Counted from the first letter of the stretch, positions 50,515 through 59,539 are shown. The stretch: DNA of 64,000 bases from Cedecea lapagei (GCF_900635955.1 NZ_LR134201.1:3224001-3288000); one strand, 5' to 3'. Numbers and translations are program-made. The notes: generated from the sequence alone by a model not told the origin.

Positions 50515-51828
50515 TTAAGGCTTAAAGTCGATCGGTGCGTTCTTGAAGACTTCATAAACAGCTTCGCTTGGCGGCTTAGGGATCTTCGCCAGACGCGCTG
50601 CCGCAACGGCAGCCTGGCAAAGCGCTGCATCGCCACCTTCTGGCTTGATATCAAGCAGAAGGCCATCCGGCGCCAGCTTGATCCGCAGCGAACAGGTCTT
50701 ACCGGCAAACGAAGGATCGTTATAGAACTTACTCTCGATCGCTGCCTTTATCTGACCTGCGTAGCCGTTGATCTCTGCGCCGCTTGCGCCGTTGTTTTTA
50801 TTATTCCCTTTTCCGGCGGCGGCTGCGGCATTACCTTTCGCCCCACCGCCAGTTTTCGGTGCATTCTTACCTGAGCTTAAATCACCGAACAAATCGTCAA
50901 CGCCCTGCGCGGCAGCTTTGTCGGAAGCGGCTTTCTCAGCGGCAGCCTTCTTCTTAGCATCCGCAGCCGCTTTCTTATCTGCTGCGGCTTTCGCTGCGGC
51001 AGCTTTGTCAGCGGCGGCTTTCTCTGCTGCCTTTTCGGCTGCTGCTTTCTCGGCAGCGGCTTGCTTAGCGGCTTCCGCTTTTTCAGCAGCAGCCTGCTTG
51101 GCGGCCTCTGCGGCGGCTTTCTTCTCGGCTTCCTGCGCAGCTTTCTTAGCGGCAGCATCTGCAGCTTTTTTCTCGGCATCCTGCTGAACTTTTTTCGCTG
51201 CTGCAGCAGCATCTGCGGCGGCTTTTTTCTCTGCGTCAGCCGCTTTCTTAGCCGCCTCTTCAGCGGCTTTCTTCTGAGCGTCTGCCGCAGCCTTCTTCGC
51301 CGCTTCTTCTGCAGCCTTCGCCTGGGCATCAGCCTGGGCTTTGGCCTGAGCGTCTGCCTGGGCTTTAGCCTGTGCATCGGCCTTCGCTTTAGCAGCAGCT
51401 GCCTCAGCCTGTTTCTGCTGTTCCTGAGCCTGTTTCGCGGCCGCTTCAGCCTGCTTCTGCTGCTCGGCCTGCGCTTTTGCCTGCTCCTGAGCGGCCAGAC
51501 GCTCTTTCTCCAGCTCTTTCAGACGCTGTTGCTCTGCCGCCTGTTTTTGCTGAAGCTCTTCTGCCTGCTGCTGCGCCTGCTTTTCGCGCTGCTCGGCAGC
51601 ACGTTTGCTGCTGGCCTGCTGCTGCTGTTGGCGATTGTAGTTTTCTACTACCGCACCCGGGTCAACCATCACCGCGTCAATAGAAGAACCACCGCCACCG
51701 CCAGCGGATGCATCAATGTGCTCATCAAACGAGCTCCAGATCAGGATGCCAATCAAGATGATATGCAGCACCACTGAAACGATGATCGCTCGTTTTAATT
51801 TAGCGTTCTCTTCGGTTGCCTTTGACAC
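50515..51828 (-). CDS. tolA: Tol-Pal system protein TolA
   Basis: Inner-membrane protein that spans the periplasm and is energised by TolQR. 437 residues (E. coli 421). One membrane segment at about 14-34 (AIIVSVVLHIILIGILIWSS) with the SHLS-like VVLH, a very long Ala/Lys/Gln/Glu helical domain II (about 70-310) built of short repeats, and a globular domain III (INGYAGQIKAAIESKFYNDPSFAGKTCSLRIKLAPDG...) that binds TolB. The extra length lies in domain II. The repeats give many long shadow frames on the other strand. Confidence 0.95.
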   Translation of the reverse strand: MSKATEENAKLKRAIIVSVVLHIILIGILIWSSFDEHIDASAGGGGGSSIDAVMVDPGAVVENYNRQQQQQASSKRAAEQREKQAQQQAEELQQKQAAEQQRLKELEKERLAAQEQAKAQAEQQKQAEAAAKQAQEQQKQAEAAAAKAKADAQAKAQADAQAKAQADAQAKAAEEAAKKAAADAQKKAAEEAAKKAADAEKKAAADAAAAAKKVQQDAEKKAADAAAKKAAQEAEKKAAAEAAKQAAAEKAEAAKQAAAEKAAAEKAAEKAAADKAAAAKAAADKKAAADAKKKAAAEKAASDKAAAQGVDDLFGDLSSGKNAPKTGGGAKGNAAAAAGKGNNKNNGASGAEINGYAGQIKAAIESKFYNDPSFAGKTCSLRIKLAPDGLLLDIKPEGGDAALCQAAVAAARLAKIPKPPSEAVYEVFKNAPIDFKP

Positions 51829-51860
51829 TGTCGGTTCCCAAACGTTTTAAGCGAAATGGA

Positions 51861-52286
51861 TCAGATTGGCTGCGTCATCAAACCGACGGACTTCACGCCC
51901 GCCTGATGCAACAGATTCAGCGCCTTGATGATCTCGTCATACGGAACATCTTTTGCACCGCCGATCAAAAAGACCGTTTTAGGATTCGCCTGCAGGCGGC
52001 GCTGCGCTTCGGCAACAACCTGCTCCGACGGCAGCTGATCCATACGATCTTTCTCAACCACTACGCTGTACTGCCCTACCCCGGACACTTCAATAATGAC
52101 CGGCGGCTCATCGTTACTGCTGACGGTCTGAGAATCTGTCGCATCCGGCAGATCCACCTCGACGCTCTGAGTGATGATTGGTGCGGTTGCCATAAAGATC
52201 AGCAATAGCACCAACAGCACGTCCAGCAAAGGAACAATGTTAATTTCTGACTTCAGCTCACGACGACCACGTCCGCGTCTGGCCAT
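51861..52286 (-). CDS. tolR: Tol-Pal system proton-channel protein TolR
   Basis: ExbD-family partner of TolQ. 141 residues (E. coli 142). A short basic N-terminus (MARRGRGRRELKSEINIVPLLDVLLVLLLIFMATAP) leads into one membrane helix carrying the key Asp at VPLLDVLLV near residue 22; a periplasmic domain of about 100 residues follows. Located 13 bases after tolQ and 32 before tolA. Confidence 0.96.
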   Translation of the reverse strand: MARRGRGRRELKSEINIVPLLDVLLVLLLIFMATAPIITQSVEVDLPDATDSQTVSSNDEPPVIIEVSGVGQYSVVVEKDRMDQLPSEQVVAEAQRRLQANPKTVFLIGGAKDVPYDEIIKALNLLHQAGVKSVGLMTQPI

Positions 52287-52299
52287 GACTTACCCCTTG

Positions 52300-52986
52300 T
52301 TACTGCTTTTCGCTGCTGGTAAAAGCCTGACGGTGCAGGATAGCCGTGAACTCTTCCATAAAGTTGTCGTAGTTCAATTCCAGTTTGTTCACGCGTTGGT
52401 TCAGGCGGTTATACGCCATAACGGCAGGAATCGCGGCAAACAGACCAATCGCCGTAGCAATCAGCGCTTCAGCAATCCCCGGCGCAACCATTTGCAGCGT
52501 CGCCTGCTTCACCGCACCCAGGGCGATAAAGGCATGCATAATCCCCCACACCGTACCAAACAGGCCGATGTACGGGCTGATGGAACCGACGGTGCCAAGG
52601 AAAGGAATGTGGGTTTCAAGCGTTTCCAGCTCGCGGCTCATCGAGATACGCATCGCACGCGACGCCCCCTCAACCACGGCTTCTGGCGCATGGGTATTTG
52701 CGCGATGCAGACGCGCGAACTCTTTAAAGCCGGAATAGAAGATTTGCTCAGAGCCGCTGAGGCTGTCGCGACGACCCTGACTCTCCTGATACAGGCGAGA
52801 CAGTTCGATACCGGACCAGAACTTATCTTCAAATGCCTCGGCTTCGCGGCTGGCGGCATTAAGGATACGCGTACGCTGAATGATGATTGCCCATGATGCG
52901 ATGGAAAAACCAATCAAAATCAACATGATAAATTTGACCAGAAGGCTTGCCTTCAGGAACAAATCAAGGATATTCATGTCAGTCAC
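52300..52986 (-). CDS. tolQ: Tol-Pal system proton-channel protein TolQ
   Basis: MotA/TolQ/ExbB proton-channel subunit that, with TolR, uses the proton-motive force to drive TolA. 228 residues (E. coli 230). Three membrane segments: at about 16-36, 135-160 (FLGTVGSISPYIGLFGTVWGIMHAF) and 168-190 (APGIAEALIATAIGLFAAIPAVMAYN). The start is GTG 52986, and the four bases GTGA are shared with the ybgC stop, so translation is coupled to ybgC. Confidence 0.96.
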   Translation of the reverse strand: MTDMNILDLFLKASLLVKFIMLILIGFSIASWAIIIQRTRILNAASREAEAFEDKFWSGIELSRLYQESQGRRDSLSGSEQIFYSGFKEFARLHRANTHAPEAVVEGASRAMRISMSRELETLETHIPFLGTVGSISPYIGLFGTVWGIMHAFIALGAVKQATLQMVAPGIAEALIATAIGLFAAIPAVMAYNRLNQRVNKLELNYDNFMEEFTAILHRQAFTSSEKQ

Positions 52987-53387
52987 TGCTTGAACTCCGC
53001 GACAATAGACTTGGGAAGCGCACGTGGCTTCATTAGGTGTGGATCAACACAGACAATCAGCACTTCAGCTTCGTTCAGCAACTGATTTTCAGCGTTGACT
53101 ATTCGCTGCGTAAACACCATAGAAGTGCCGCGCATCGATGTAATTTCACTTTGGATTTCGAGTAAATCGTCGAGTCGGGCAGGCGCAAGATAATCAACCG
53201 TAATCCTGCGTACGACAAAGGCGACACGCTCCGCCAACAGGGAATGCTGGTTAAAGTTGTGCTGGCGCAGCATCTCTGTGCGTGCTCTTTCATAAAAAGC
53301 AACATAACTGGCATGGTAAACCACGCCACCGGCGTCAGTGTCTTCATAGTAAACACGGACCGGCCATCGAAACAGCGTTGTACTCAC
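52983..53387 (-). CDS. ybgC: Acyl-CoA thioesterase YbgC
   Basis: Hot-dog fold thioesterase (4-hydroxybenzoyl-CoA thioesterase family) that interacts with acyl carrier protein and phospholipid enzymes; first gene of the ybgC-tolQRAB-pal-cpoB operon. 134 residues, as in E. coli. The active-site stretch YYEDTDAGGVVYHASYVAFYERARTEML at about 13-40 carries the catalytic Asp. It overlaps tolQ by 4 bases. Confidence 0.95.
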   Translation of the reverse strand: MSTTLFRWPVRVYYEDTDAGGVVYHASYVAFYERARTEMLRQHNFNQHSLLAERVAFVVRRITVDYLAPARLDDLLEIQSEITSMRGTSMVFTQRIVNAENQLLNEAEVLIVCVDPHLMKPRALPKSIVAEFKQ

Positions 53388-53535
53388 TTTACATCCCGGT
53401 AATGCAATTTAACGCTGCTTACTATACGCAAGAGAATGAGGGTTTGGAATGGATTGTTTTAAACGTTAAGTAAATTTTTATGGGCTTGTTAAAGCCCATA
53501 ATTTCTGCGTCGTGCGGGGAAATCTATGCTGACAT

Positions 53536-53829
53536 TCAGAAGAAGAAAAACAGCAGTCCAGCGATGAGCACTAAATCGGCAATCAGCGGGCAGAAAATTC
53601 CCTGCCAAAGCACTTTTGTTGGGCGAAAACCCACGCCGTGGATGATACCGGCGCAAACGCCCCACATCAGCAGGAAGCCATGCCAAATCTCCAGTTCGCT
53701 CGTTTTAGCTGCGAAACGAGACGGGTCCCAGAAGATGCACCCTGCCAGCACCAGCGCCATCACTAAGGAAAGAGCCCGCAGGGGGCTCTTGTCCATTACC
53801 GCGTACAGTTTCGCGATAACGTATTCCAT
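53536..53829 (-). CDS. ybgE: Cyd operon protein YbgE
   Basis: Small inner-membrane protein of the cydABX operon, function unknown but always tied to cytochrome bd genes. 97 residues, as in E. coli, with three hydrophobic segments (LVMALVLAGCIFW, GFLLMWGVCAGIIHGVGF, IADLVLIAGLLFFFF). Its ATG shares one base with the cydX TGA (TGATG). Confidence 0.92.
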   Translation of the reverse strand: MEYVIAKLYAVMDKSPLRALSLVMALVLAGCIFWDPSRFAAKTSELEIWHGFLLMWGVCAGIIHGVGFRPTKVLWQGIFCPLIADLVLIAGLLFFFF

Positions 53830-53942
53830 CAGTGCTCTTCTTTTCCGGCCTTGCTTGCCTCAACGTGCTCGAGAGCCAGCGCGGTAATAATCCCGAATGC
53901 ACACGCCAGCAGCGTGCCCAGAATCCATGCAAAGTACCACAT
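53829..53942 (-). CDS. cydX: Cytochrome bd-I oxidase small subunit CydX
   Basis: A 37-residue single-helix subunit needed for stable, active cytochrome bd. Reads MWYFAWILGTLLACAFGIIT then ALALEHVEASKAGKEEH, nearly the same as E. coli CydX. Start ATG 53942, with AAGGAG upstream; a longer frame runs back into cydB but is not used. Lies 13 bases after cydB and overlaps ybgE by one base. Confidence 0.95.
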   Translation of the reverse strand: MWYFAWILGTLLACAFGIITALALEHVEASKAGKEEH

Positions 53943-53955
53943 AATCGACTCCTTA

Positions 53956-55095
53956 TTAGTACAGAGAGGTGGAGTTGCTTTCGATGTGCTCTTTCGTGAT
54001 CCGACCGAACATTTTCCAGTAACACCAGGTGGTGTAGAGAAGAATGATAGGCACGAACACGATGGCGACATAGGTCATCACATTCAGCGTCAGCTGGCTG
54101 GACGTCGCATCCCACATGGTCAGGCTAGCGTTCATCATGGTGCTGGAAGGCATCACGAACGGGAACATAGCAATACCGGCGGTCAGGATCACGCAGGCCA
54201 GCGTCAGCGAAGAGAAGACAAACGCCAGCGCGCCTCTCTCCAGACGAGACATCAGGATGGTCAGCAGCGGCAGCACAACGCCCAGAGCAGGAATTGCCCA
54301 CAGAGCCGGCATATTGTTGAAGTTAACCATCCAGGCACCAGCCTGACGCGCAACTTCTTTGGTCAGCGGGTTAGATGCGGCATGGTGATCCAGTGCGGAA
54401 GTCACGACGTAGCCATCAATACCGTAAACCACCCAAACGCCTGCCAGAGCGAAGCACACCATCATGATCAGCGCAGCAATTTGAGCCGCCGCTTTCGCAC
54501 GCAGGTGCAGCTCACCAACGGTACGCATCTGCAGGTAGGTTGCCCCCTGAGCCACGATCATCGACACGCTGACAACGCCCGCCAGCAGACCAAACGGATT
54601 CAGCAGCTGGAAGAAGTTACCGGTGTAGTAGAGACGCAGGTATTCATCGACGTGGAACGGTACGCCCTGCAAGAGGTTACCGAACGCCACGCCAATCACC
54701 AGCGGTGGCACGAAGCTGCCCACAAAGATGCCCCAGTCCCACATATTGCGCCAGCGGGTATCTTCGATCTTCGAGCGGTAGTCAAAACCTACCGGACGGA
54801 AGAACAAGGAAGCCAGCACCAGAATCATGGCGACATAGAAGCCTGAGAAGGCAGCGGCGTAGACCATCGGCCAGGCGGCAAACAATGCGCCACCGGCGGT
54901 GATTAACCAGACCTGGTTCCCGTCCCAGTGCGGCGCAATGGAGTTAACCATGATACGGCGCTCAACGTCGGTACGGCCAATCACGCGGGACAGCATGCCC
55001 ACGCCCATGTCGAAGCCGTCGGTGACGGCGAAGCCAATCAGCAGTATGCCGACCAGCAGCCACCAGATAAAACGCAATACTTCATAATCGATCAT
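53956..55095 (-). CDS. cydB: Cytochrome bd-I ubiquinol oxidase subunit II CydB
   Basis: Membrane subunit of the high-affinity terminal oxidase used at low oxygen. 379 residues, as in E. coli, with eight or nine hydrophobic segments. The N-terminal MIDYEVLRFIWWLLVGILLIGFAVTDGFDMGVG and the conserved NSIAPHWDGNQVWLITAGGALFAAWP near 51-76 (Asp58-type proton-path residue) are present. It follows cydA after 15 bases. Confidence 0.96.
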   Translation of the reverse strand: MIDYEVLRFIWWLLVGILLIGFAVTDGFDMGVGMLSRVIGRTDVERRIMVNSIAPHWDGNQVWLITAGGALFAAWPMVYAAAFSGFYVAMILVLASLFFRPVGFDYRSKIEDTRWRNMWDWGIFVGSFVPPLVIGVAFGNLLQGVPFHVDEYLRLYYTGNFFQLLNPFGLLAGVVSVSMIVAQGATYLQMRTVGELHLRAKAAAQIAALIMMVCFALAGVWVVYGIDGYVVTSALDHHAASNPLTKEVARQAGAWMVNFNNMPALWAIPALGVVLPLLTILMSRLERGALAFVFSSLTLACVILTAGIAMFPFVMPSSTMMNASLTMWDATSSQLTLNVMTYVAIVFVPIILLYTTWCYWKMFGRITKEHIESNSTSLY

Positions 55096-55110
55096 TTGAC
55101 GACTCCTGTC

Positions 55111-56679
55111 TTAGCGTGCCGGCTGAGAAGCCACGTTGGACTGCTCAAAGTGATAGCGTCCTGTTTTCAGGCTGCTCGGCCCAAGGCGAGCAAATTTGAA
55201 CATCAGGAACAGCTCCGCCACCATAAACAGCGTGTAAAGCCCGCAGATCAGTATCATGGAGAACAGCAGATCGCCCACGCTCAGAGAAGAGTTAGCGACT
55301 GCCGTCGGCAGAACCTCACCCACCGCCCACGGCTGACGGCCATATTCAGCAACAAACCAGCCGGATTCGATAGCGATCCATGGCAGCGGAATGCCGTAAA
55401 CTGCGGCGCGAAGCAGCCATTTTTTCGAACCGATGGCGTTGCGGGTCACGGTCCAGAAGGAGACGGCGATGATGAACAGCATCAGGAAGCCACAGGCAAC
55501 CATAATACGGAACGCGAAGTACAGCGGCGCTACGCGAGGAATAGAGTCTTTGGTCGCTTTCTGAATTTGCTCTTCGGTCGCGTCAGTGACGTTTTCCGTA
55601 TAGCGTTTCAGCAGCAGGCCATAACCGAGGTCTTTCTTCACGTGGTTAAAGCTATCACGCACGCTCTGATCGTTAGACCCTCCGCGCAGCTGCTCAAGCA
55701 GGCTGTAGGCTTTCATCCCGTTGCGAATACGCTCTTCGTGCTGCGCCATCAGCTCTTTCAGGCCGGTGACCGGCTTATCAACAGAGCGGGTAGCAATGAT
55801 GCCCAGCGCGTAAGGGATTTGAATCGCGAAGCGGTTTTCTTGTTTATCCTGATCGGGAATACCAAACAGGGTAAAAGCAGCCGGCGCTGGCTGAGTTTCC
55901 CACTCGGCTTCAATTGCCGCCAGTTTGGTTTTCTGCACGTCACCCATTTCATAGCCGGACTCATCACCCAGTACGATAACGGAGAGAATAGCAGCCATGC
56001 CGAAGCTCGCCGCGATGGCGAAGGAGCGCTTCGCAAAAGCAACGTCACGGCCTTTAAGCAGATACCAGGAGCTGATACCGAGCACGAACATCGCGCCACA
56101 GACGTAGCCAGATGCCACGGTGTGAACGAATTTAACCTGCGCAACCGGGTTCAGCACCAGTTCGGCGAAGCTGACCATTTCCATACGCATGGTTTCAAAG
56201 TTGAAATCAGATGCGATAGGGTTTTGCATCCAGCCGTTGGCGACCAGAATCCACAGTGCGGAGAGGTTAGAGCCCAGCGCCACCAGCCAGGTAACGGCCA
56301 TGTGCTGGACTTTGCCGAGACGATCCCAGCCAAAGAAGAACAGACCCACAAAGGTAGATTCGAGGAAGAATGCCATCAGGCCTTCGATAGCCAGCGGCGC
56401 ACCGAAGATATCCCCGACGTAGTGAGAATAATAAGACCAGTTGGTCCCGAACTGGAACTCCATGGTCAGACCGGTTGCTACCCCCAGCGCAAAGTTGATT
56501 GCAAACAACTTGCCCCAGAATTTGGTCATATCTTTATAAATCTGCTTACCTGACAGAACGTAGACCGTTTCCATGATGGCCAGCAAAAACGCCATACCGA
56601 GCGTTAATGGCACAAACAGGAAGTGGTACATCGCGGTCAAGGCAAACTGTAAGCGCGACAGTTCGACAATATCAAACAT
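55111..56679 (-). CDS. cydA: Cytochrome bd-I ubiquinol oxidase subunit I CydA
   Basis: Haem-bearing subunit of cytochrome bd-I. 522 residues, as in E. coli. Axial ligand His19 is in MYHFLFVPLTLG; His186-type ligand lies in FVHTVASGYVCGAMF, and Met393-type ligand in the segment FRIMVACGFLMLF. The quinol-binding Q-loop follows residue 250 (KLAAIEAEWETQPAPAAFTLFGIPDQ), and GWFVAEYGRQPWAVG is diagnostic. First gene of cydABX-ybgE. FNR-like and ArcA sites lie upstream. Confidence 0.97.
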   Translation of the reverse strand: MFDIVELSRLQFALTAMYHFLFVPLTLGMAFLLAIMETVYVLSGKQIYKDMTKFWGKLFAINFALGVATGLTMEFQFGTNWSYYSHYVGDIFGAPLAIEGLMAFFLESTFVGLFFFGWDRLGKVQHMAVTWLVALGSNLSALWILVANGWMQNPIASDFNFETMRMEMVSFAELVLNPVAQVKFVHTVASGYVCGAMFVLGISSWYLLKGRDVAFAKRSFAIAASFGMAAILSVIVLGDESGYEMGDVQKTKLAAIEAEWETQPAPAAFTLFGIPDQDKQENRFAIQIPYALGIIATRSVDKPVTGLKELMAQHEERIRNGMKAYSLLEQLRGGSNDQSVRDSFNHVKKDLGYGLLLKRYTENVTDATEEQIQKATKDSIPRVAPLYFAFRIMVACGFLMLFIIAVSFWTVTRNAIGSKKWLLRAAVYGIPLPWIAIESGWFVAEYGRQPWAVGEVLPTAVANSSLSVGDLLFSMILICGLYTLFMVAELFLMFKFARLGPSSLKTGRYHFEQSNVASQPAR

Positions 56680-56966
56680 CTTGACTCCTTGCTCTTCGCA
56701 TGAAGACTTCGACTGTGGTTTACCGGGAGGTTCGCCACAAGCATGCCCTAATACAAATACATTCGCTTCCAGACCCCTTTTTCTCGCCCACTTTATTCAA
56801 ATGTGAAATCAAAAGGTGAAAGGTTACAAACACGTTAATAAAATCAAAAATAACCCGTAATTATATTACCCTGCAATTTCCTTACAATAAATAGGTCATT
56901 GCTTAATGTTTTTTACGTTTTACGACGGCGATCAATTTATAGCTAAGACACCGTTATTCGGCCAGT

Positions 56967-56980
56967 TTGATCTGCAGCAA
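56967..56980. promoter_or_regulatory. FNR-like site upstream of cydA
   Basis: TTGAT-CTGC-AGCAA matches the FNR consensus TTGAT-N4-ATCAA with one mismatch, about 290 bases upstream of cydA. FNR represses cydA under strict anaerobiosis in E. coli. Confidence 0.55.
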
Positions 56981-57045
56981 TTTTGCTCCTTTATACGCTG
57001 CAATGCCAGTTTTAAACCTTGATCCAAAACAATTTACACTGGCAA

Positions 57046-57055
57046 TGTTAATTAT
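57046..57055. promoter_or_regulatory. ArcA box upstream of cydA
   Basis: TGTTAATTAT fits the ArcA-P consensus WGTTAATTAW at all ten positions, about 370 bases upstream of cydA. ArcA activates cydAB at low oxygen. Confidence 0.6.
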
Positions 57056-57420
57056 TTTTCCATAGAGAATTAATCGTGAATTTGTTGTTAACGATATGTT
57101 TTCTGACTTCGCTTTAGGTTAATTCCATGACGCCAGCGCTCAACATTAAGCGAATATTTAAGCGCGGGCCTTAAATTGAACGCCCCCTCTCCACCTGCGG
57201 CTGGTCATATTAACGGGGCGCCGTTTTTCGTGTTTTTTCCCACCTTCCATTTATTATTCACAAACAATTCACCTTTAATATAAATTAAATTAACAAATCA
57301 TTATTTTTTATAAGGTTACGATGTGAAAATATTGCAAAAGGAAAGTATTCAGGGAAAGAATAAAAACGAGAAAAAGCGCAATACGGCGGGAAGCGGCGAC
57401 CGGGCGTGAAGGGGAAAACA

Positions 57421-57497
57421 TAAAAAAAGGCCACCCAGGGTGGCCAACCATGTCGAACACTTATTATTACTGTTTCCCCCGCCAGCGCGGGGGCATC
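57421..57497 (-). ncRNA. sdhX: SdhX (RybD) small RNA from the 3' end of the suc operon, with operon terminator
   Basis: Directly after the sucD stop the minus strand has a GC hairpin (CCCCCGC-CAGC-GCGGGGG at 57476-57493), then AAACAGTAATAATAAGTGTTCGACATGG, then the terminator GGCCACCC-A-GGGTGGCC at 57429-57445 followed by TTTTTTTA. E. coli and Salmonella release SdhX from exactly this 3' UTR; it represses acetate-kinase and other mRNAs. Identity rests on position, terminator and the unpaired AGTGTTCGACA stretch; exact 5' end is unknown. Confidence 0.65.
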
Positions 57498-57500
57498 TGC

Positions 57501-58373
57501 TTACTGCGGCAGAATAGCTTTCAGCGCATCGCCGATGTCGGCGAGGCTGCGAACGGTTTTCACGCCAGCGGCTTCCAGAGCGGCGAATTTCTCATCCGCA
57601 GTCCCCTTCCCGCCCGCGATGATGGCGCCAGCATGGCCCATACGCTTGCCCTTCGGCGCGGTTACGCCGGCAATGTAGCCTACTACAGGTTTAGTCACGT
57701 GCTCTTTAATATAAGCCGCCGCTTCTTCCTCTGCGCTACCGCCGATTTCACCGATCATCACGATGGCTTCGGTTTTCGGGTCTTCCTGGAACATCTTCAG
57801 GATATCAATGAAGTTGGAGCCAGGAATTGGGTCACCGCCGATGCCGACGCAGGTCGACTGGCCAAGGCCAATGTCGGTGGTCTGCTTAACGGCTTCATAG
57901 GTCAGCGTACCGGAGCGGGAAACGATGCCGACTTTGCCCGGCAGGTGAATGTGGCCCGGCATGATACCGATTTTACATTCGCCAGGGGTGATCACGCCCG
58001 GACAGTTTGGCCCGATCATACGCACGCCAGCTTCATCCAGCGCCACCTTCACGGTCAGCATATCCAGCGTCGGGATACCTTCGGTGATGGTGATAATCAG
58101 CTTAATGCCCGCATCGATCGCTTCCAGAATGGAGTCTTTGCAGAACGGAGCTGGAACGTAGATAACCGAAGCGGTCGCGCCGGTTGCTTCTACGGCTTCA
58201 CGCACGGTATTGAATACCGGCAGGCCCAGATGTTCAGTACCGCCTTTGCCTGGCGTCACGCCGCCAACCATTTTCGTACCGTAGGCAATCGCCTGCTCGG
58301 AGTGGAAAGTCCCCTGGCTGCCGGTAAAGCCCTGGCAAATTACCTTGGTGTTTTTATCGATCAAAATGGACAT
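57501..58373 (-). CDS. sucD: Succinyl-CoA synthetase alpha subunit SucD
   Basis: With SucC makes succinate and ATP from succinyl-CoA in the TCA cycle. 290 residues (E. coli 289). CoA-binding N-terminal domain with GFTGSQGTFHSEQAI near 15-29 and GGVTPGKGG; the phosphorylated His is in KRMGHAGAIIAGGKGTADEK near 243-262. Its ATG shares one base with the sucC stop. The 3' UTR probably yields SdhX. Confidence 0.96.
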   Translation of the reverse strand: MSILIDKNTKVICQGFTGSQGTFHSEQAIAYGTKMVGGVTPGKGGTEHLGLPVFNTVREAVEATGATASVIYVPAPFCKDSILEAIDAGIKLIITITEGIPTLDMLTVKVALDEAGVRMIGPNCPGVITPGECKIGIMPGHIHLPGKVGIVSRSGTLTYEAVKQTTDIGLGQSTCVGIGGDPIPGSNFIDILKMFQEDPKTEAIVMIGEIGGSAEEEAAAYIKEHVTKPVVGYIAGVTAPKGKRMGHAGAIIAGGKGTADEKFAALEAAGVKTVRSLADIGDALKAILPQ

Positions 58374-59539
58374 TATTTCCCCTCCACGGCAGCAACAACC
58401 TGCTGTGCTGCGTCCGTCAGACTTTTCGCTGCAATGATGTTCAGGCCGCTATCCGCCAGTTTCTTCGCGCCCAGTTCGGCGTTGTTACCTTCCAGACGTA
58501 CCACCACCGGCACGTTAACGCCCACTTCGGCCACGGCGCCAATGATGCCGTCGGCAATCAGGTCGCAGCGTACGATACCGCCGAAGATGTTCACCAGAAC
58601 GGCTTTCACTTTGTCGTCTGACAGGATGATTTTGAAGGCTTCGGTCACGCGCTCTTTGGTCGCACCGCCGCCCACGTCAAGGAAGTTAGCCGGCTCGCCG
58701 CCGTGCAGCTTAACGATGTCCATGGTGCCCATTGCCAGGCCCGCACCGTTAACCATACAGCCGATGTTGCCGTCCAGCGCAACGTAGTTCAGCTCCCACT
58801 GTGCAGCCTGAGCTTCACGCGGGTCTTCCTGAGACTGGTCGCGCATTTCACGCAGGTCCGGCTGGCGGAACAGCGCGTTGCCATCAGCGCCCAGTTTGCC
58901 GTCGAGGCAGATCAGGTCACCCTGCTTAGTGATCACCAGCGGGTTGATTTCGATCAGCGCCAGATCGCGCTCCAGGAAAATCGCAGCCAGACCCATAAAG
59001 ATTTTGGTGAACTGCTGAACCTGTTTACCTTCCAGACCCAGTTTGAACGCCAGCTCACGGCCCTGGTAAGGCATTGGCCCAGCCAGCGGATCCAGCGCTA
59101 CTTTGTGGATCAGGTGCGGGGTCTCTTCCGCCACTTTTTCGATTTCCACGCCGCCTTCGGTGGAAGCCATGAAGACTACACGGCGAGAGCTACGGTCAAC
59201 AACCGCACCCAGGTACAGCTCTTTGTCGATGTCGGTCGCAGCTTCAACCAGAATCTGGTGAACCGGCTGGCCGTTTGCATCAGTTTGGTAAGTTACCAGG
59301 CGTTTGCCCAGCCAGTGTTCAGCGAAAGCGCGAATATCTTCTTTGCTGTTAACCACTTTCACACCGCCCGCTTTACCGCGGCCACCGGCATGAACCTGAC
59401 ATTTCACCACCCAGGGACCCGCGCCAATTTTAGAGGCGGCTTCTTCCGCTTCACGCGGTGTGGTGCAGGCGTAACCGACGGGTGCCGGCAAACCATACCG
59501 AGCAAACAACTGTTTCGCCTGATATTCGTGTAAGTTCAT
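58373..59539 (-). CDS. sucC: Succinyl-CoA synthetase beta subunit SucC
   Basis: ATP-grasp subunit that binds nucleotide. 388 residues, as in E. coli. MNLHEYQAKQLFARYGLPAP, the nucleotide loop GGRGKAGGVKVV near 53, ALIEINPLVIT near 194 and NIFGGIVRCDLIADGI near 321 are all present. Follows sucB after a 98-base gap that contains a stem-loop. Confidence 0.96.
   Translation of the reverse strand: MNLHEYQAKQLFARYGLPAPVGYACTTPREAEEAASKIGAGPWVVKCQVHAGGRGKAGGVKVVNSKEDIRAFAEHWLGKRLVTYQTDANGQPVHQILVEAATDIDKELYLGAVVDRSSRRVVFMASTEGGVEIEKVAEETPHLIHKVALDPLAGPMPYQGRELAFKLGLEGKQVQQFTKIFMGLAAIFLERDLALIEINPLVITKQGDLICLDGKLGADGNALFRQPDLREMRDQSQEDPREAQAAQWELNYVALDGNIGCMVNGAGLAMGTMDIVKLHGGEPANFLDVGGGATKERVTEAFKIILSDDKVKAVLVNIFGGIVRCDLIADGIIGAVAEVGVNVPVVVRLEGNNAELGAKKLADSGLNIIAAKSLTDAAQQVVAAVEGK

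Larger units (their letters stand above)
56680..57420. other. Long cydA upstream region
   Basis: About 740 AT-rich bases between cydA and the end of the suc operon, with no convincing gene. In K-12 this place holds mngRAB. It includes the FNR-like and ArcA sites listed below, and many short A/T tracts (57240-57330) of the kind bound by H-NS, which in E. coli silences cydA. The promoters themselves could not be pinned to single bases. Confidence 0.5.

Noticed and set aside
51061..51777. Hydrophobic frame opposite tolA that looks like a membrane protein
   Set aside because: The Leu/Phe/Ser-rich content comes from the antisense of Ala/Lys/Glu repeats in TolA.
54928..56553. 541-codon open frame on the plus strand across cydA/cydB
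   Set aside because: Antisense to the certain cydA and cydB genes; no family motif, histidine- and glutamine-rich as antisense frames of membrane genes often are.
57450..58787. 445-codon open frame opposite sucD/sucC
   Set aside because: Antisense shadow of conserved suc genes with no independent start signal or motif.
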